Shown here in pieces: positions 46,402 to 55,188 of a DNA stretch of 64,000 nt; the stretch's first letter is position 1, and each line of letters begins with the position of its first letter. This DNA is from Vibrio cincinnatiensis. GTDB taxonomy: Bacteria; Pseudomonadota; Gammaproteobacteria; Enterobacterales; Vibrionaceae. The notes beneath the pieces were generated by a model. It worked only from the letters and a program-made list of their open reading frames with translations, had not been told where the DNA came from and searched no databases. A program made the position numbers and the translations under genes. The stretch lies in the NCBI RefSeq assembly GCF_022113815.1, contig NZ_SGOM01000004.1:124001-188000 (forward strand), written 5' to 3'.

Positions 46402-49400
46402 TTATTTTTTCGTTGAATACCGCCAAGTAGCGATACGCTCTTGAAAGCTTGTTACACATACGAAAAAAATAGGTACAAAGTAGATAGCAAGTACGGTAGC
46501 ACTCACCATTCCCCCAAAGACACCGGTGCCAATGGCATGTTGTGTTTCTGCACTCGCACCGTTTGCGAGCATCAAAGGAACGACGCCCAAACCAAAGGCA
46601 AGTGATGTCATTAATATGGGTCGTAATCGCAATTTTGCGGCATTGATGGCTGATTGAACGATTCCGTTACCTTGCTCTCTCAATTGTTTGGCGAACTCTA
46701 CGATCAGAATTGCATTCTTGGCTGAGAGCCCTATGACTGTGATCATGCCTACTTTGAAAAAGACATCATTGGGTAAGTCACGCAGCATTACGGCTACCAC
46801 CGCACCAAGCAAACCCAGCGGAACCACCAACATTACTGATAAAGGAATTGCCCAGCTCTCATAGAGTGCAGCCAAAACCAAAAAGACCACTAACATTGAT
46901 AGCGCCATCAGCATCGGTGCTTGTTCGGCAGATTGACGTTCTTGCAATGATTGCCCTGTCCAAGCAATCGTAAACCCAGAGGGGAGTTGGTTAGCGATAT
47001 GCTCAATGTCTAGCATCGCTGTTCCACTGGAGCTCCCAGAGGCTACCGTGCCAGATATTCGTAAGGCTGGGTAGCCTTGAAAACGAATGAATTGAGGAGG
47101 CGTTTCGTCCCAAGTCGGTGTTACAAACTCAGACAAAGGCACCATACCACCGCTGAGATTACGAACGTAAAGATGAAGAATATCATCAAGTTGCATTCGT
47201 GCTGGCGCATCTGCTTGTATGATCACTTGTTGCATTCTGCCAGCATTGGGGAAATCGTTGACATATAACGACCCTAAGGCGGTTGAGAGCGTTTCGCTAA
47301 TACTTGTAAATGAAACGCCAAGTGCTTCTGCTTTTTGACGATCAATATCTAAATGAATACTTGATCCTGAAGGAAGCCCATCAGAGTAAACATCGGTAAA
47401 GTGCGGACTTTTTTCAGCCAACATCAATATTTTTTCTTCGGCTGCTTTGAGTGCGCTATACCCTTGATTGCCACGATCTTGTAAGAAGAAAGTTATGTCC
47501 GAACTGGTTCCCAACTCATCAATAGCGGGAGGCAACATATGCATGACCGTTCCTTCACGCACATCCGCCATTGCCTTTTCAGCAAGCGCTAACTCTTGGC
47601 GAGTTGAGGTTTCATTTCGTGTTTCCCCATTTCGCAAAGTCGTAAAGCTTTGTGCTGTGTTTGTGCCGGAACCCGAAAAACCAAAGCCTATGATCGTCAT
47701 TGTTGATTCAATAGAAGGGCGTGAGAGTATGTGCTGTTCAAATTTTTGAACTACATCTAATGTACGCTCGGTGGTGGCATCGGCAGGGAGCTGGATATTT
47801 GTCATAAAATATCCTTGATCCTCTTCAGGGAGAAAAGAGGAAGGTAATTGTTGAAATGCAAATACCAATATTGCGCATAGAATAACAAAGATCAGCATCA
47901 TTCGCCCTTTACGCTTCACTAACGTATTCACGTGAACTTCGTATCGGTTGTTCATGTGAGTAAAACATCGATTAAACCATTTAAAGAATCCGTTTTTTTC
48001 GTGATGAAGAACCTTAGCTGGCTTGAGCAAGGTGGCACACAACGCTGGCGTTAATGTTAAGGCCAAAAAGGCCGAGAACAGAATGGATACCGCCATAGAG
48101 AGGGTAAATTGCTTATAGATAATACCTACTGAGTCGCTAGAAAATGCCATCGGGATAAACACAGCTGTGAGTACGAGAGTAATACCAATGATTGCACCAG
48201 TAATCTCTTTCATGGCTTTTGATGTCGCTTCTTCTGGGGATAAGCCCTTTTCCGACATCAAGCGTTCGACATTTTCTACCACCACAATAGCATCATCAAC
48301 GATGATACCAATCGCTAATACCATGCCGAACATGGTTAATACGTTTATTGAAAAGCCCGTGATCAACATGATGGTAAATGTCCCCAGCAGCGCAATTGGC
48401 GCAACGATGGCAGGGATGAGTGTATAGCGAATATTTTGCAGAAAGAGAAACATGACAAAAAAGACGAGTATCATGGCCTCAATTAAGGTATGGATAACTT
48501 TGCTGATTGAAACTTTAACAAAGGGAGCGGTATTGAATGGGATCGAGTAGCTCATTCCCTCGGGGAGGCTTTGAGTCAATTCTCCCAAACGTTTTTGTAT
48601 CGTTTCAGCGGTTCTTATCGCATTCGCGCCTGGCGCGAGTTGTATTGCTGCCGCTGTGGCTGTTTTACCATTTTCTCGATTTAAAAAACCGTAGGATTGA
48701 GAGCCGATCTCCACTCGTGCCACATCCCCTAATACCACTTTTGCCCCGTTAGTGTTGGCACGAAGAATGATATTGGAAAATTGTTCAGCGCTTGTTAACT
48801 GACCCTGTACGGTTAATGGTACGGTCACTCGTTGACCGGATACCGTGGGCGCAGCACCGACACTTCCGGGAGCAATTGAAACATTTTGCTGAGTAATCGC
48901 CATGGTTATGTCATTCATCGTGAAGCCTAGCGCATTTAATTTGCTAGGATCAACCCAGATCCTCATGGCTTTCTCTGAACCAAATGATTGCACGCGACCA
49001 ACCCCCTCAATGCGGCGTAGTTCCTCGACCACGTGACGAGCCATATAGTCGTTGAGTGTGATTTCATCAAAGCGATGATCGTCGGACTTTAATCCGATAA
49101 TCATTAGAAAATTTGATGTGGCAGACTCAACCGTTAAGCCATTTTGACGTACTGCTTGTGGTAAACGTGACTCAATAGCTTTGAGTTGGTTTTGAATATC
49201 AACTTGTGCCATATCGGGATTTGTGCCCGGTTTAAACGTTGCTGTAATAGAGGCAGAACCCGATGTGTCTGCCGATGATTCGAAATACATCAAGTTTTTT
49301 ACGTTAGATAATTCACCCTCGATTAAACTAAGAACGCCATCGTTTATCGCTTTCGGGCTGGCTCCCGGGTATGTTGCCATGATATTGACGGTAGGTGGGG

Positions 49401-49515
49401 CAACGGATGGGTAGCGAGATATGGGTAATTTAGAAATAGAAATACATCCAAATAAGATAATGAAGAGTGCAATCACCCACGCAAAAACCGGACGTTGTAT
49501 GAAAAACTGAGACAT
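46402..49515 (-). CDS. RND efflux pump, HAE-1 (AcrB/AdeB-like) inner-membrane transporter
   Basis: 1037-residue proton-driven multidrug transporter. The N-terminus SQFFIQRPVFAWVIALFIILFG is typical. Twelve membrane helices are inferred, and the proton-relay aspartate pair is seen in GIIVDDAIVVVENVERL. Two large periplasmic loops are present. It is 21 bp downstream of the membrane-fusion gene. No outer-membrane channel gene is near, so it probably uses a TolC encoded elsewhere. The divergent AdeRS-like genes should control it. Confidence 0.95.
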   Translation of the reverse strand: MSQFFIQRPVFAWVIALFIILFGCISISKLPISRYPSVAPPTVNIMATYPGASPKAINDGVLSLIEGELSNVKNLMYFESSADTSGSASITATFKPGTNPDMAQVDIQNQLKAIESRLPQAVRQNGLTVESATSNFLMIIGLKSDDHRFDEITLNDYMARHVVEELRRIEGVGRVQSFGSEKAMRIWVDPSKLNALGFTMNDITMAITQQNVSIAPGSVGAAPTVSGQRVTVPLTVQGQLTSAEQFSNIILRANTNGAKVVLGDVARVEIGSQSYGFLNRENGKTATAAAIQLAPGANAIRTAETIQKRLGELTQSLPEGMSYSIPFNTAPFVKVSISKVIHTLIEAMILVFFVMFLFLQNIRYTLIPAIVAPIALLGTFTIMLITGFSINVLTMFGMVLAIGIIVDDAIVVVENVERLMSEKGLSPEEATSKAMKEITGAIIGITLVLTAVFIPMAFSSDSVGIIYKQFTLSMAVSILFSAFLALTLTPALCATLLKPAKVLHHEKNGFFKWFNRCFTHMNNRYEVHVNTLVKRKGRMMLIFVILCAILVFAFQQLPSSFLPEEDQGYFMTNIQLPADATTERTLDVVQKFEQHILSRPSIESTMTIIGFGFSGSGTNTAQSFTTLRNGETRNETSTRQELALAEKAMADVREGTVMHMLPPAIDELGTSSDITFFLQDRGNQGYSALKAAEEKILMLAEKSPHFTDVYSDGLPSGSSIHLDIDRQKAEALGVSFTSISETLSTALGSLYVNDFPNAGRMQQVIIQADAPARMQLDDILHLYVRNLSGGMVPLSEFVTPTWDETPPQFIRFQGYPALRISGTVASGSSSGTAMLDIEHIANQLPSGFTIAWTGQSLQERQSAEQAPMLMALSMLVVFLVLAALYESWAIPLSVMLVVPLGLLGAVVAVMLRDLPNDVFFKVGMITVIGLSAKNAILIVEFAKQLREQGNGIVQSAINAAKLRLRPILMTSLAFGLGVVPLMLANGASAETQHAIGTGVFGGMVSATVLAIYFVPIFFVCVTSFQERIATWRYSTKK

Positions 49516-49536
49516 AAAAGGGCTCTCTAATCTGAA

Positions 49537-50703
49537 TCACTTGGTGTTGGATGTGAAAAGAGCCTCAGACTCTTTCCATTTGCGTTGGTGAACGGTGACG
49601 CCGTTTTGCAGCCTTTCTTTTCCTTCAACCACAATCTTTTCACCCGGGGTTATGCCGGATTTGATGTGATAGTGACCATCTATCAGCGCCCCTAGATTTA
49701 CGGGTTGCAAATGAGCGCGGTTATCGGGATCAATCGTCCAAAGATGAGGGTGCCCAGCGAGGCGAACGATCGCTTGCTGTGGTACTGTCAAGGCATGGGG
49801 GTAGCTTGAGTGAAGTATTCGTGCTTTTACGAACATGCCCGGTAGCAATACATGTGGTGTGTTATCCACTAAGAGGCGTAATAAAACATCGCCAGTGCTT
49901 GGATCTACATTGATGCCAGAGAAGAGCATTGTTCCTTTAACAGAGTAAGGCTCGCCATTACTGCGTAAAATGTCGATTTTAGCCTCGTTAGCATTATTGG
50001 TATGGGTCGATAGCGTTTCGCGTAAAGTGTCTAATGATGCCGCTGGTTGGCGGACATCTACAAAAACTTGGTCAATTTGTTGGATTCGTGCCATTGGCGT
50101 GCTATCAGTGCTACTGACTAGCGCCCCTTCTGTGACGAGACTTTGCTCTATAAGCCCTGATATGGGCGCTTCTACTTTAGCAAATTTTAAATCAAGCAAA
50201 CGACGTGCAAGCGTCGCTTGGGCTTGGGCGACTTCCGCAGCAGCTTGATCGCGCAGTGAAACGACATCTTCATATTCTTGGTGACTAATCGAATCAGACT
50301 TTACCAGCAGTTTTAATCGAGCTTCCTTGTCTAAATAGCGTTTTAAGGTCACTTGCGTTTTTTGTAAATGGGCGCGTGCGGTATCAACGTCAGCTTTGAA
50401 AGGTGCGGGGTCAATTTGGAATAAGGGTTGACCAGCGTTCACTTTCGAGCCTTGCTTGAAGAATCGCTGTTGGACAATGCCACCAACTTGTGGGCGAATC
50501 TCGGCTATACGCACCGCCATGACTCTTCCTGGAAGTTCTTCAAATACATTTAAATGTTTTGGCTTTATTACCATTGTTGATACAAAAGGTTCAGGGGAAA
50601 GTGAATGGTTTTTTTTATCTGTATTCGGTGGTGTACAGCCCACTAAAAAGAAAAGAACCAATATATGTAAGCCGCTATATACACATATATTTATTGCCTT
50701 CAC
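49537..50703 (-). CDS. RND periplasmic adaptor (membrane-fusion lipoprotein, AcrA/AdeA-like)
   Basis: 388-residue adaptor joining the pump to the outer-membrane channel. The start taken is GTG at 50703, with AAGGAT eight bases upstream, giving a signal peptide and lipobox LFFLVGC (Cys about 23). The open frame extends 100 codons further but that part is unlike any adaptor. Barrel-sandwich (GRVMAVRIAEIRPQVGGIVQQR), coiled-coil hairpin and beta-barrel parts follow in order. It is upstream of the RND gene. Confidence 0.92.
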   Translation of the reverse strand: MKAINICVYSGLHILVLFFLVGCTPPNTDKKNHSLSPEPFVSTMVIKPKHLNVFEELPGRVMAVRIAEIRPQVGGIVQQRFFKQGSKVNAGQPLFQIDPAPFKADVDTARAHLQKTQVTLKRYLDKEARLKLLVKSDSISHQEYEDVVSLRDQAAAEVAQAQATLARRLLDLKFAKVEAPISGLIEQSLVTEGALVSSTDSTPMARIQQIDQVFVDVRQPAASLDTLRETLSTHTNNANEAKIDILRSNGEPYSVKGTMLFSGINVDPSTGDVLLRLLVDNTPHVLLPGMFVKARILHSSYPHALTVPQQAIVRLAGHPHLWTIDPDNRAHLQPVNLGALIDGHYHIKSGITPGEKIVVEGKERLQNGVTVHQRKWKESEALFTSNTK

Positions 50704-50768
50704 TGAGTTATCCTTTTTGTAATAAAAACGGGTTGACCGCTGTAGAGTTAAATGAAGTCTAACGCCCG

Positions 50769-50799
50769 AATGTGGAGGTTCCGCTGAGCCAATGTGGAG
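50769..50799 (+). promoter_or_regulatory. Direct repeat in the efflux/regulator intergenic region
   Basis: AATGTGGAG occurs at 50769-50777 and 50791-50799, 22 bp apart (two helical turns), between the divergent adaptor and response-regulator genes. The second copy overlaps the regulator's ribosome-binding site. It may be a binding site for the OmpR-type regulator. Confidence 0.5.
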
Positions 50800-50804
50800 A
50801 TTTG

Positions 50805-51566
50805 ATGGAGATGAAAGATTTGTGCATTGAAGAGCAGAGATTGAGTTCGGACTCATGCCAAGAGGGAAACCATCAGGCACTGATTTTGATCGCAGAGGAT
50901 GAATTAGAAATTGCCGATATCTTGTCTGCTTATTTAATTCGTAGTGGTATGAAAACGGTACACGCTTCTGATGGATTAAGAACGCTTGAGCTTCATTCAT
51001 CAATGAAACCCGATCTGATATTGCTTGATATTCACATGCCCAAAATGGATGGATGGAAAGTGTTGTCTGAGCTACGCCAGAAAAGTAATACGCCCGTCAT
51101 CATGCTGACCGCCATGGATCAAGATATCGATAAAGTCATGGCTCTCAGAATTGGTGCCGATGATTACGTCATTAAACCGTTCAACCCAGCGGAAGTGGTT
51201 GCGAGAGTTCAAGCCGTTCTTAGACGAACATTGGAAAGTAGCCAACGAAATAATAAACATATCTTACGAGTAGAGCCTTTCGACGTTGACTTAGAAAGTC
51301 ATGAAATATGGATAGATGTAGCCGGAGAGCGCCATTTACTCTCTTTGACTTTAACGGAATTTAAGCTATTGACTCATTTTATTCGTTCTCCTCGTCGTGT
51401 ATTTAGTCGAGGAGAGTTATTAGAGGCATGTTTACCCGAAGGGGATGCACTAGAACGAACTGTTGATAGCCATATTAGTAAAATTCGAAAAAAATTAGAG
51501 GCGGTTGGTATTCATGGCATTCCCGCTGGTGTTCGTGGAGTGGGTTATCGATTTAGGGGAGAATAA
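50805..51566 (+). CDS. OmpR-family response regulator (AdeR/BaeR-like)
   Basis: 253-residue regulator. The ATG at 50805 with GGAGA just upstream is preferred to the GTG at 50772. The receiver domain has the acidic pair in LIAEDE, phospho-acceptor D75 in ILLDIHMPKMDGW and K in YVIKPFNP. The C-terminal winged helix includes LTLTEFKLLTHF and RTVDSHISKIRKKL. The wording MLTAMDQDIDKVMALRIGADD is strikingly close to Acinetobacter AdeR. Divergent from the pump genes; overlaps the kinase by one base. Confidence 0.92.
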   Translation: MEMKDLCIEEQRLSSDSCQEGNHQALILIAEDELEIADILSAYLIRSGMKTVHASDGLRTLELHSSMKPDLILLDIHMPKMDGWKVLSELRQKSNTPVIMLTAMDQDIDKVMALRIGADDYVIKPFNPAEVVARVQAVLRRTLESSQRNNKHILRVEPFDVDLESHEIWIDVAGERHLLSLTLTEFKLLTHFIRSPRRVFSRGELLEACLPEGDALERTVDSHISKIRKKLEAVGIHGIPAGVRGVGYRFRGE

Positions 51567-52624
51567 TGAAATTAGCGGGTTTGAGTCGTCAGATTGCCTT
51601 ATCAATGATGAAAATAGCCATAGGGACAGCATTACTCGTTATTTTAGGCTCCTTTGTTTTTTACTATCTTTGGGATAAGTATTGGCCCAATGATATGCCC
51701 AGTGATAATTACCTGACTCCTTCAGCCCCGGAATGGGTTTGGATTATATTAACCTTTGTTGTGGTGACTTTGCTGTCGGTCAGTGTTGCCATTAAGTTAT
51801 CTCGACGTATTTTAGAGCCTTTAAATTCAGTTGCAGAAGGGATACGTCAAATCGCCAAAGGCGATCTGAATGTGCGAGCCACTGTGGGGGATCGTTCATT
51901 AGGTGAAGCGGCATTATTGGCTGATGATTTCAATCTTTTAGCTGAAAAATTACAGCGAATGACGGAAGAGCAAGCTTTTTGGAATGCTGCGATTGCGCAT
52001 GAATTAAGAACGCCTGTTACGATATTGCGCGGTCGACTACAAGGGTTAGCGGAGGGGGTTTTTACCCCAGATGAAGCACAGTTTGTAAAACTGTTAGCAC
52101 AAATTGATGGGCTATCTCGTTTAATCGAAGATTTACGAGTTGTTAGCCTTATGGAGAGCGGTGAACTCAATATCAGTATGAAGGCGGTGGATTTATCGAC
52201 GGAAATCAAGTCGGTGGCTGATTTTGCCGAGAATATGCTCCAAGCGGCGGGACAGCATATTGTGCTGGATCTACAGACGCCGCTTGTTTTATGTGACCCG
52301 ATTAGAATTAGGCAAGCTTTACTCGCCATATTAGACAATGTAAGTAAATATGCAGTGTCTGGTTCTGTGAGAGTAAAAACAAGGTTTCATGGTGGCTTTT
52401 ACTATCTGAGTGTAGAAGATGATGGGCCGGGAATATCACCGGAGCTTATTCCTAATGTCTTTAAGGCGTTTCATCGAACAAAAGAGATTCCTCATAGTGG
52501 TAGTGGGTTAGGGCTAGCAGTAGTTTCGGCAATTGCACATGCGCATCAAGGGAATGCGACTTGCCGTATCAGTGAAGAGGGCGGAACGATTATTGAGTTA
52601 TGCTGGCCATCATTAATATCATAA
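51566..52624 (+). CDS. Sensor histidine kinase (AdeS/BaeS-like)
   Basis: 352-residue inner-membrane kinase. Two membrane helices (about 13-35 and 57-77) flank a short periplasmic part of about 20 residues, so the signal is probably sensed in or near the membrane. HAMP (about 78-130), the phosphorylated H145 in AIAHELRTPV, and the ATPase motifs VEDDGPGI and GSGLGLAVV follow. It forms a pair with the regulator, overlapping ATGA-like by one base. Expected to control the divergent RND pump. Confidence 0.92.
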   Translation: MKLAGLSRQIALSMMKIAIGTALLVILGSFVFYYLWDKYWPNDMPSDNYLTPSAPEWVWIILTFVVVTLLSVSVAIKLSRRILEPLNSVAEGIRQIAKGDLNVRATVGDRSLGEAALLADDFNLLAEKLQRMTEEQAFWNAAIAHELRTPVTILRGRLQGLAEGVFTPDEAQFVKLLAQIDGLSRLIEDLRVVSLMESGELNISMKAVDLSTEIKSVADFAENMLQAAGQHIVLDLQTPLVLCDPIRIRQALLAILDNVSKYAVSGSVRVKTRFHGGFYYLSVEDDGPGISPELIPNVFKAFHRTKEIPHSGSGLGLAVVSAIAHAHQGNATCRISEEGGTIIELCWPSLIS

Positions 52625-52877
52625 CAATTGAATGGATCCTCAATGAGTCATGTTAGGTATTGTTTTCCATTTCTTTAATCAAAAACCTCCGGTATCCCCT
52701 GAGTTTTTTTATAGCCTGCCGGTTAAGAATGATTTGATCCGCAGATCATGAGTGTATAGGAAGGGATGTATGGAGAACATTCAGGAATGAGTCGCAAATT
52801 TACGTTTTTCAAGCCGATTTATAAATAGAGAAGCCTATGCTCACGGAGCTATTTAGCTTGTAAGAAAGGACTTTTCC

Positions 52878-54329
52878 ATGTTTAAACGTAACATCATCAT
52901 TAGTGGGATGAGCCTTGTGTTTGCTCTCCCTGTTCATGCAGCAATGACGATTCAAGTCGACCCTCAAGACAGTTCTGGTTATGTGGTATCAAGGGCAGAA
53001 CTGCAAGCAGTAGAGAAAGCGAAAACAGCGAACCCGATGTATGAGGTTTGGGCTCAAGCTTTGAGAACTACATCTAACCTCATTGTTGAAGCGATTGAAC
53101 CGGGATTAGCGTCAAACCCGGATAACGTCAAACGGGTTGAGCGGGTTTTTCCTGAACACGAATGGGATTTCCTCACTCATATGGCGGCTCCTGAATATAC
53201 CTATACTCGCATTTTACGAGCAATAGGAAAATTCCCTGCTTTTTGTGGTGATTATAGCGATGGGCGAGATGCCGATGCGATTTGTAAAAAATCGATTGTG
53301 ACTGCCTTTGCGCATTTTGCACAAGAAACAGGAGGACACATTGCGAAAGAAAACACTTCCGATAATCCACTTGGGCTTGAGGAGTGGCAGCAAGCACTGG
53401 TGCATGTGCGAGAAATGGGGTGGTCAGAAGGTCAACTGGGTTATACCACAGGGTGTGGACAAAATGATTGGCAAAATCGTAAATGGCCTTGCGGTGATGG
53501 ACAAGGTTATTTTGGGCGTGGGGCTAAACAACTTTCATATCACTTTAATTATGGTGCCTTTTCTGAGGTTATGTTTGAGGGAGATGCGACAGTATTGCTC
53601 AATAACCCGGGGTTGGTTGCTGACTCTTGGCTCAATTTAGCCTCTGCTATTTGGTTTTTTTTGACACCACAAGCGCCTAAGCCTGCAATGTTACATGTTA
53701 TTGATCGCACTTGGGTTCCCTCACAACGGGAACTGGATGCGGGCATCGGCTATGGATTTGGGACGACCATCAATGTCATTAATGGTGGAATCGAATGTGG
53801 TGAGCAGAATAAAGATAAAGGCCAACCTGTGAACCGTATTCGTTATTGGGAAGGCTTAGCTGAACATTATCAAATTCCGATTGAAGCGGATGAACAAAAC
53901 ACTTGTTGGCAACAAATGCCTTATGGCAGTTTAAACCTCAATGGTGCGACCGACGTTCTGTATACTAACTGGGATGGTAACTGGAGTTATTATCCTGACC
54001 GTCCGGGAGGGTACTCATTTGAATGTAATTTAGTGGGATTTCAGACGGCTTATTCCGCATTAGTGGAAGGGGATTATGAAAAGTGCGTAACAAATTTATA
54101 CCAATCGCACGCAAGTTGGCCGAAGATTCGCGTGGTTGAGTCGTTAACGCCAACCGAGCCTGAGCAGCCGGGGGAGCCGCCTATTGATGGTGTAGAAGCT
54201 TGGGATATAAGCAAAGTGTACTATGGTGGCGATAAAGTCGCTTATCAGGGGATTGTCTATCAGGCGAAATGGTGGTCTCAGGGAAACTTGCCCACTCAAG
54301 GTGATCCTTGGGTAGCTGTTCAATCCTAA
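52878..54329 (+). CDS. Secreted GH19 chitinase with CBM5/12 domain
   Basis: 483-residue secreted enzyme with signal peptide (cut near VHAA, about 22). The GH19 domain (about 80-400) contains the catalytic E150 in AHFAQETGGH, the YFGRGAKQLSYHFNYG signature and INGGIECG. A Pro/Glu-rich linker (about 428-445) joins it to a C-terminal chitin-binding CBM5/12 module (AWDISKVYYGGDKVAYQG to DPWVAV). It hydrolyses beta-1,4 GlcNAc links in chitin. GH19 enzymes are less common in bacteria than GH18. Strong start with AAGGA upstream. Confidence 0.93.
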   Translation: MFKRNIIISGMSLVFALPVHAAMTIQVDPQDSSGYVVSRAELQAVEKAKTANPMYEVWAQALRTTSNLIVEAIEPGLASNPDNVKRVERVFPEHEWDFLTHMAAPEYTYTRILRAIGKFPAFCGDYSDGRDADAICKKSIVTAFAHFAQETGGHIAKENTSDNPLGLEEWQQALVHVREMGWSEGQLGYTTGCGQNDWQNRKWPCGDGQGYFGRGAKQLSYHFNYGAFSEVMFEGDATVLLNNPGLVADSWLNLASAIWFFLTPQAPKPAMLHVIDRTWVPSQRELDAGIGYGFGTTINVINGGIECGEQNKDKGQPVNRIRYWEGLAEHYQIPIEADEQNTCWQQMPYGSLNLNGATDVLYTNWDGNWSYYPDRPGGYSFECNLVGFQTAYSALVEGDYEKCVTNLYQSHASWPKIRVVESLTPTEPEQPGEPPIDGVEAWDISKVYYGGDKVAYQGIVYQAKWWSQGNLPTQGDPWVAVQS

Positions 54330-54346
54330 GCTATCAATTTACCTCG

Positions 54347-54388
54347 TTCGCCCTATTTTTTTATCGTTTGTTTGAGGAATAGGGCGAA
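54347..54388. terminator. Possible terminator after the chitinase gene
   Basis: 11-bp perfect arms TTCGCCCTATT and AATAGGGCGAA with a 20-base T-rich loop. The long loop makes it less typical. Confidence 0.5.
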
Positions 54389-54534
54389 AACTTCTTCTGT
54401 TTTCTTGCTCGTTATCCTATACAATTTGACTGTTATTTTTGGAATCTAAGTTTCCAGTAATGATTTTTCCTTTTTCACTACTTGTTCAATAGAATCCGCG
54501 CGTCTTTTTATTAACATTTTGTAAGGTAACTTGA

Positions 54535-55131
54535 ATGTCTACTCAATTAGCCAACCCAGCACCGTTAGGTTTGATGGGGTTCGGTATGACGACCATTCTG
54601 CTTAATATCCATAATGCAGGATTCTTTCCGATCGATTCAATGATTTTAGCCATGGGGATTTTTTATGGTGGTTTAAGCCAAGTCATTGTTGGCATCATGT
54701 GTTTTAAACGAGGTGACACTTTTGGTACCACCGCTTTTACCTCTTATGGATTATTTTGGTTAACATTAGTTGGGCTGATCGTCATGCCATACATGGGGTT
54801 ACCTGCTAGCCCAGCCAACTTTATGGGATGGTATTTAGCTCTGTGGGGAATCTTTACTGGCTTTATGTTTATTGGTTCACTTTGCTACCCAGTGGCAAAG
54901 CAAGTGGTGTTTGGTTCTTTAACCCTTCTTTTTGCTTTGCTGGCTCTTCGTGATTTTACGGGCAGTGAATTGATTGGCATGATTGCTGGTTTTGAAGGCA
55001 TTTTTTGTGGTGCAAGTGCGATCTACTTTGCTATGGCACAGGTGATCAATAATGAATATGGTCGTACTGTGTTACCTATTGGCGCGAAGAAAAAAGTGGT
55101 CGCACCTGTGGCTCAGGAAGTCGCCGCTTAA
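54535..55131 (+). CDS. satP: Acetate/succinate transporter, SatP (YaaH/GPR1/FUN34) family
   Basis: 198-residue membrane protein with six hydrophobic helices and the family signature NPAPLGLMGFGMTTILLNIHNAG at the N-terminus. It carries acetate or succinate across the inner membrane with protons. It is alone in its strand and followed by a GC-rich hairpin. The Lys/Ala-rich tail is longer than in E. coli SatP (188 residues). Confidence 0.9.
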   Translation: MSTQLANPAPLGLMGFGMTTILLNIHNAGFFPIDSMILAMGIFYGGLSQVIVGIMCFKRGDTFGTTAFTSYGLFWLTLVGLIVMPYMGLPASPANFMGWYLALWGIFTGFMFIGSLCYPVAKQVVFGSLTLLFALLALRDFTGSELIGMIAGFEGIFCGASAIYFAMAQVINNEYGRTVLPIGAKKKVVAPVAQEVAA

Positions 55132-55158
55132 TATCTCTTTTCTTTTTAGATACATCAA

Positions 55159-55180
55159 ACCACCGCCTTTGGCGGTGGTC
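55159..55180. terminator. Hairpin between convergent satP and the AGCS gene
   Basis: Perfect 9-bp GC-rich arms ACCACCGCC and GGCGGTGGT with a TTT loop; weak T-runs on both sides. Probably a shared terminator. Confidence 0.65.
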
Positions 55181-55188
55181 ATTTCGAG

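Noticed and set aside
50704-51003. 100-codon N-terminal extension of the RND adaptor
   Set aside because: It precedes a clear GTG start with ribosome-binding site and lipoprotein signal, and it runs over the divergent promoter and regulator start.
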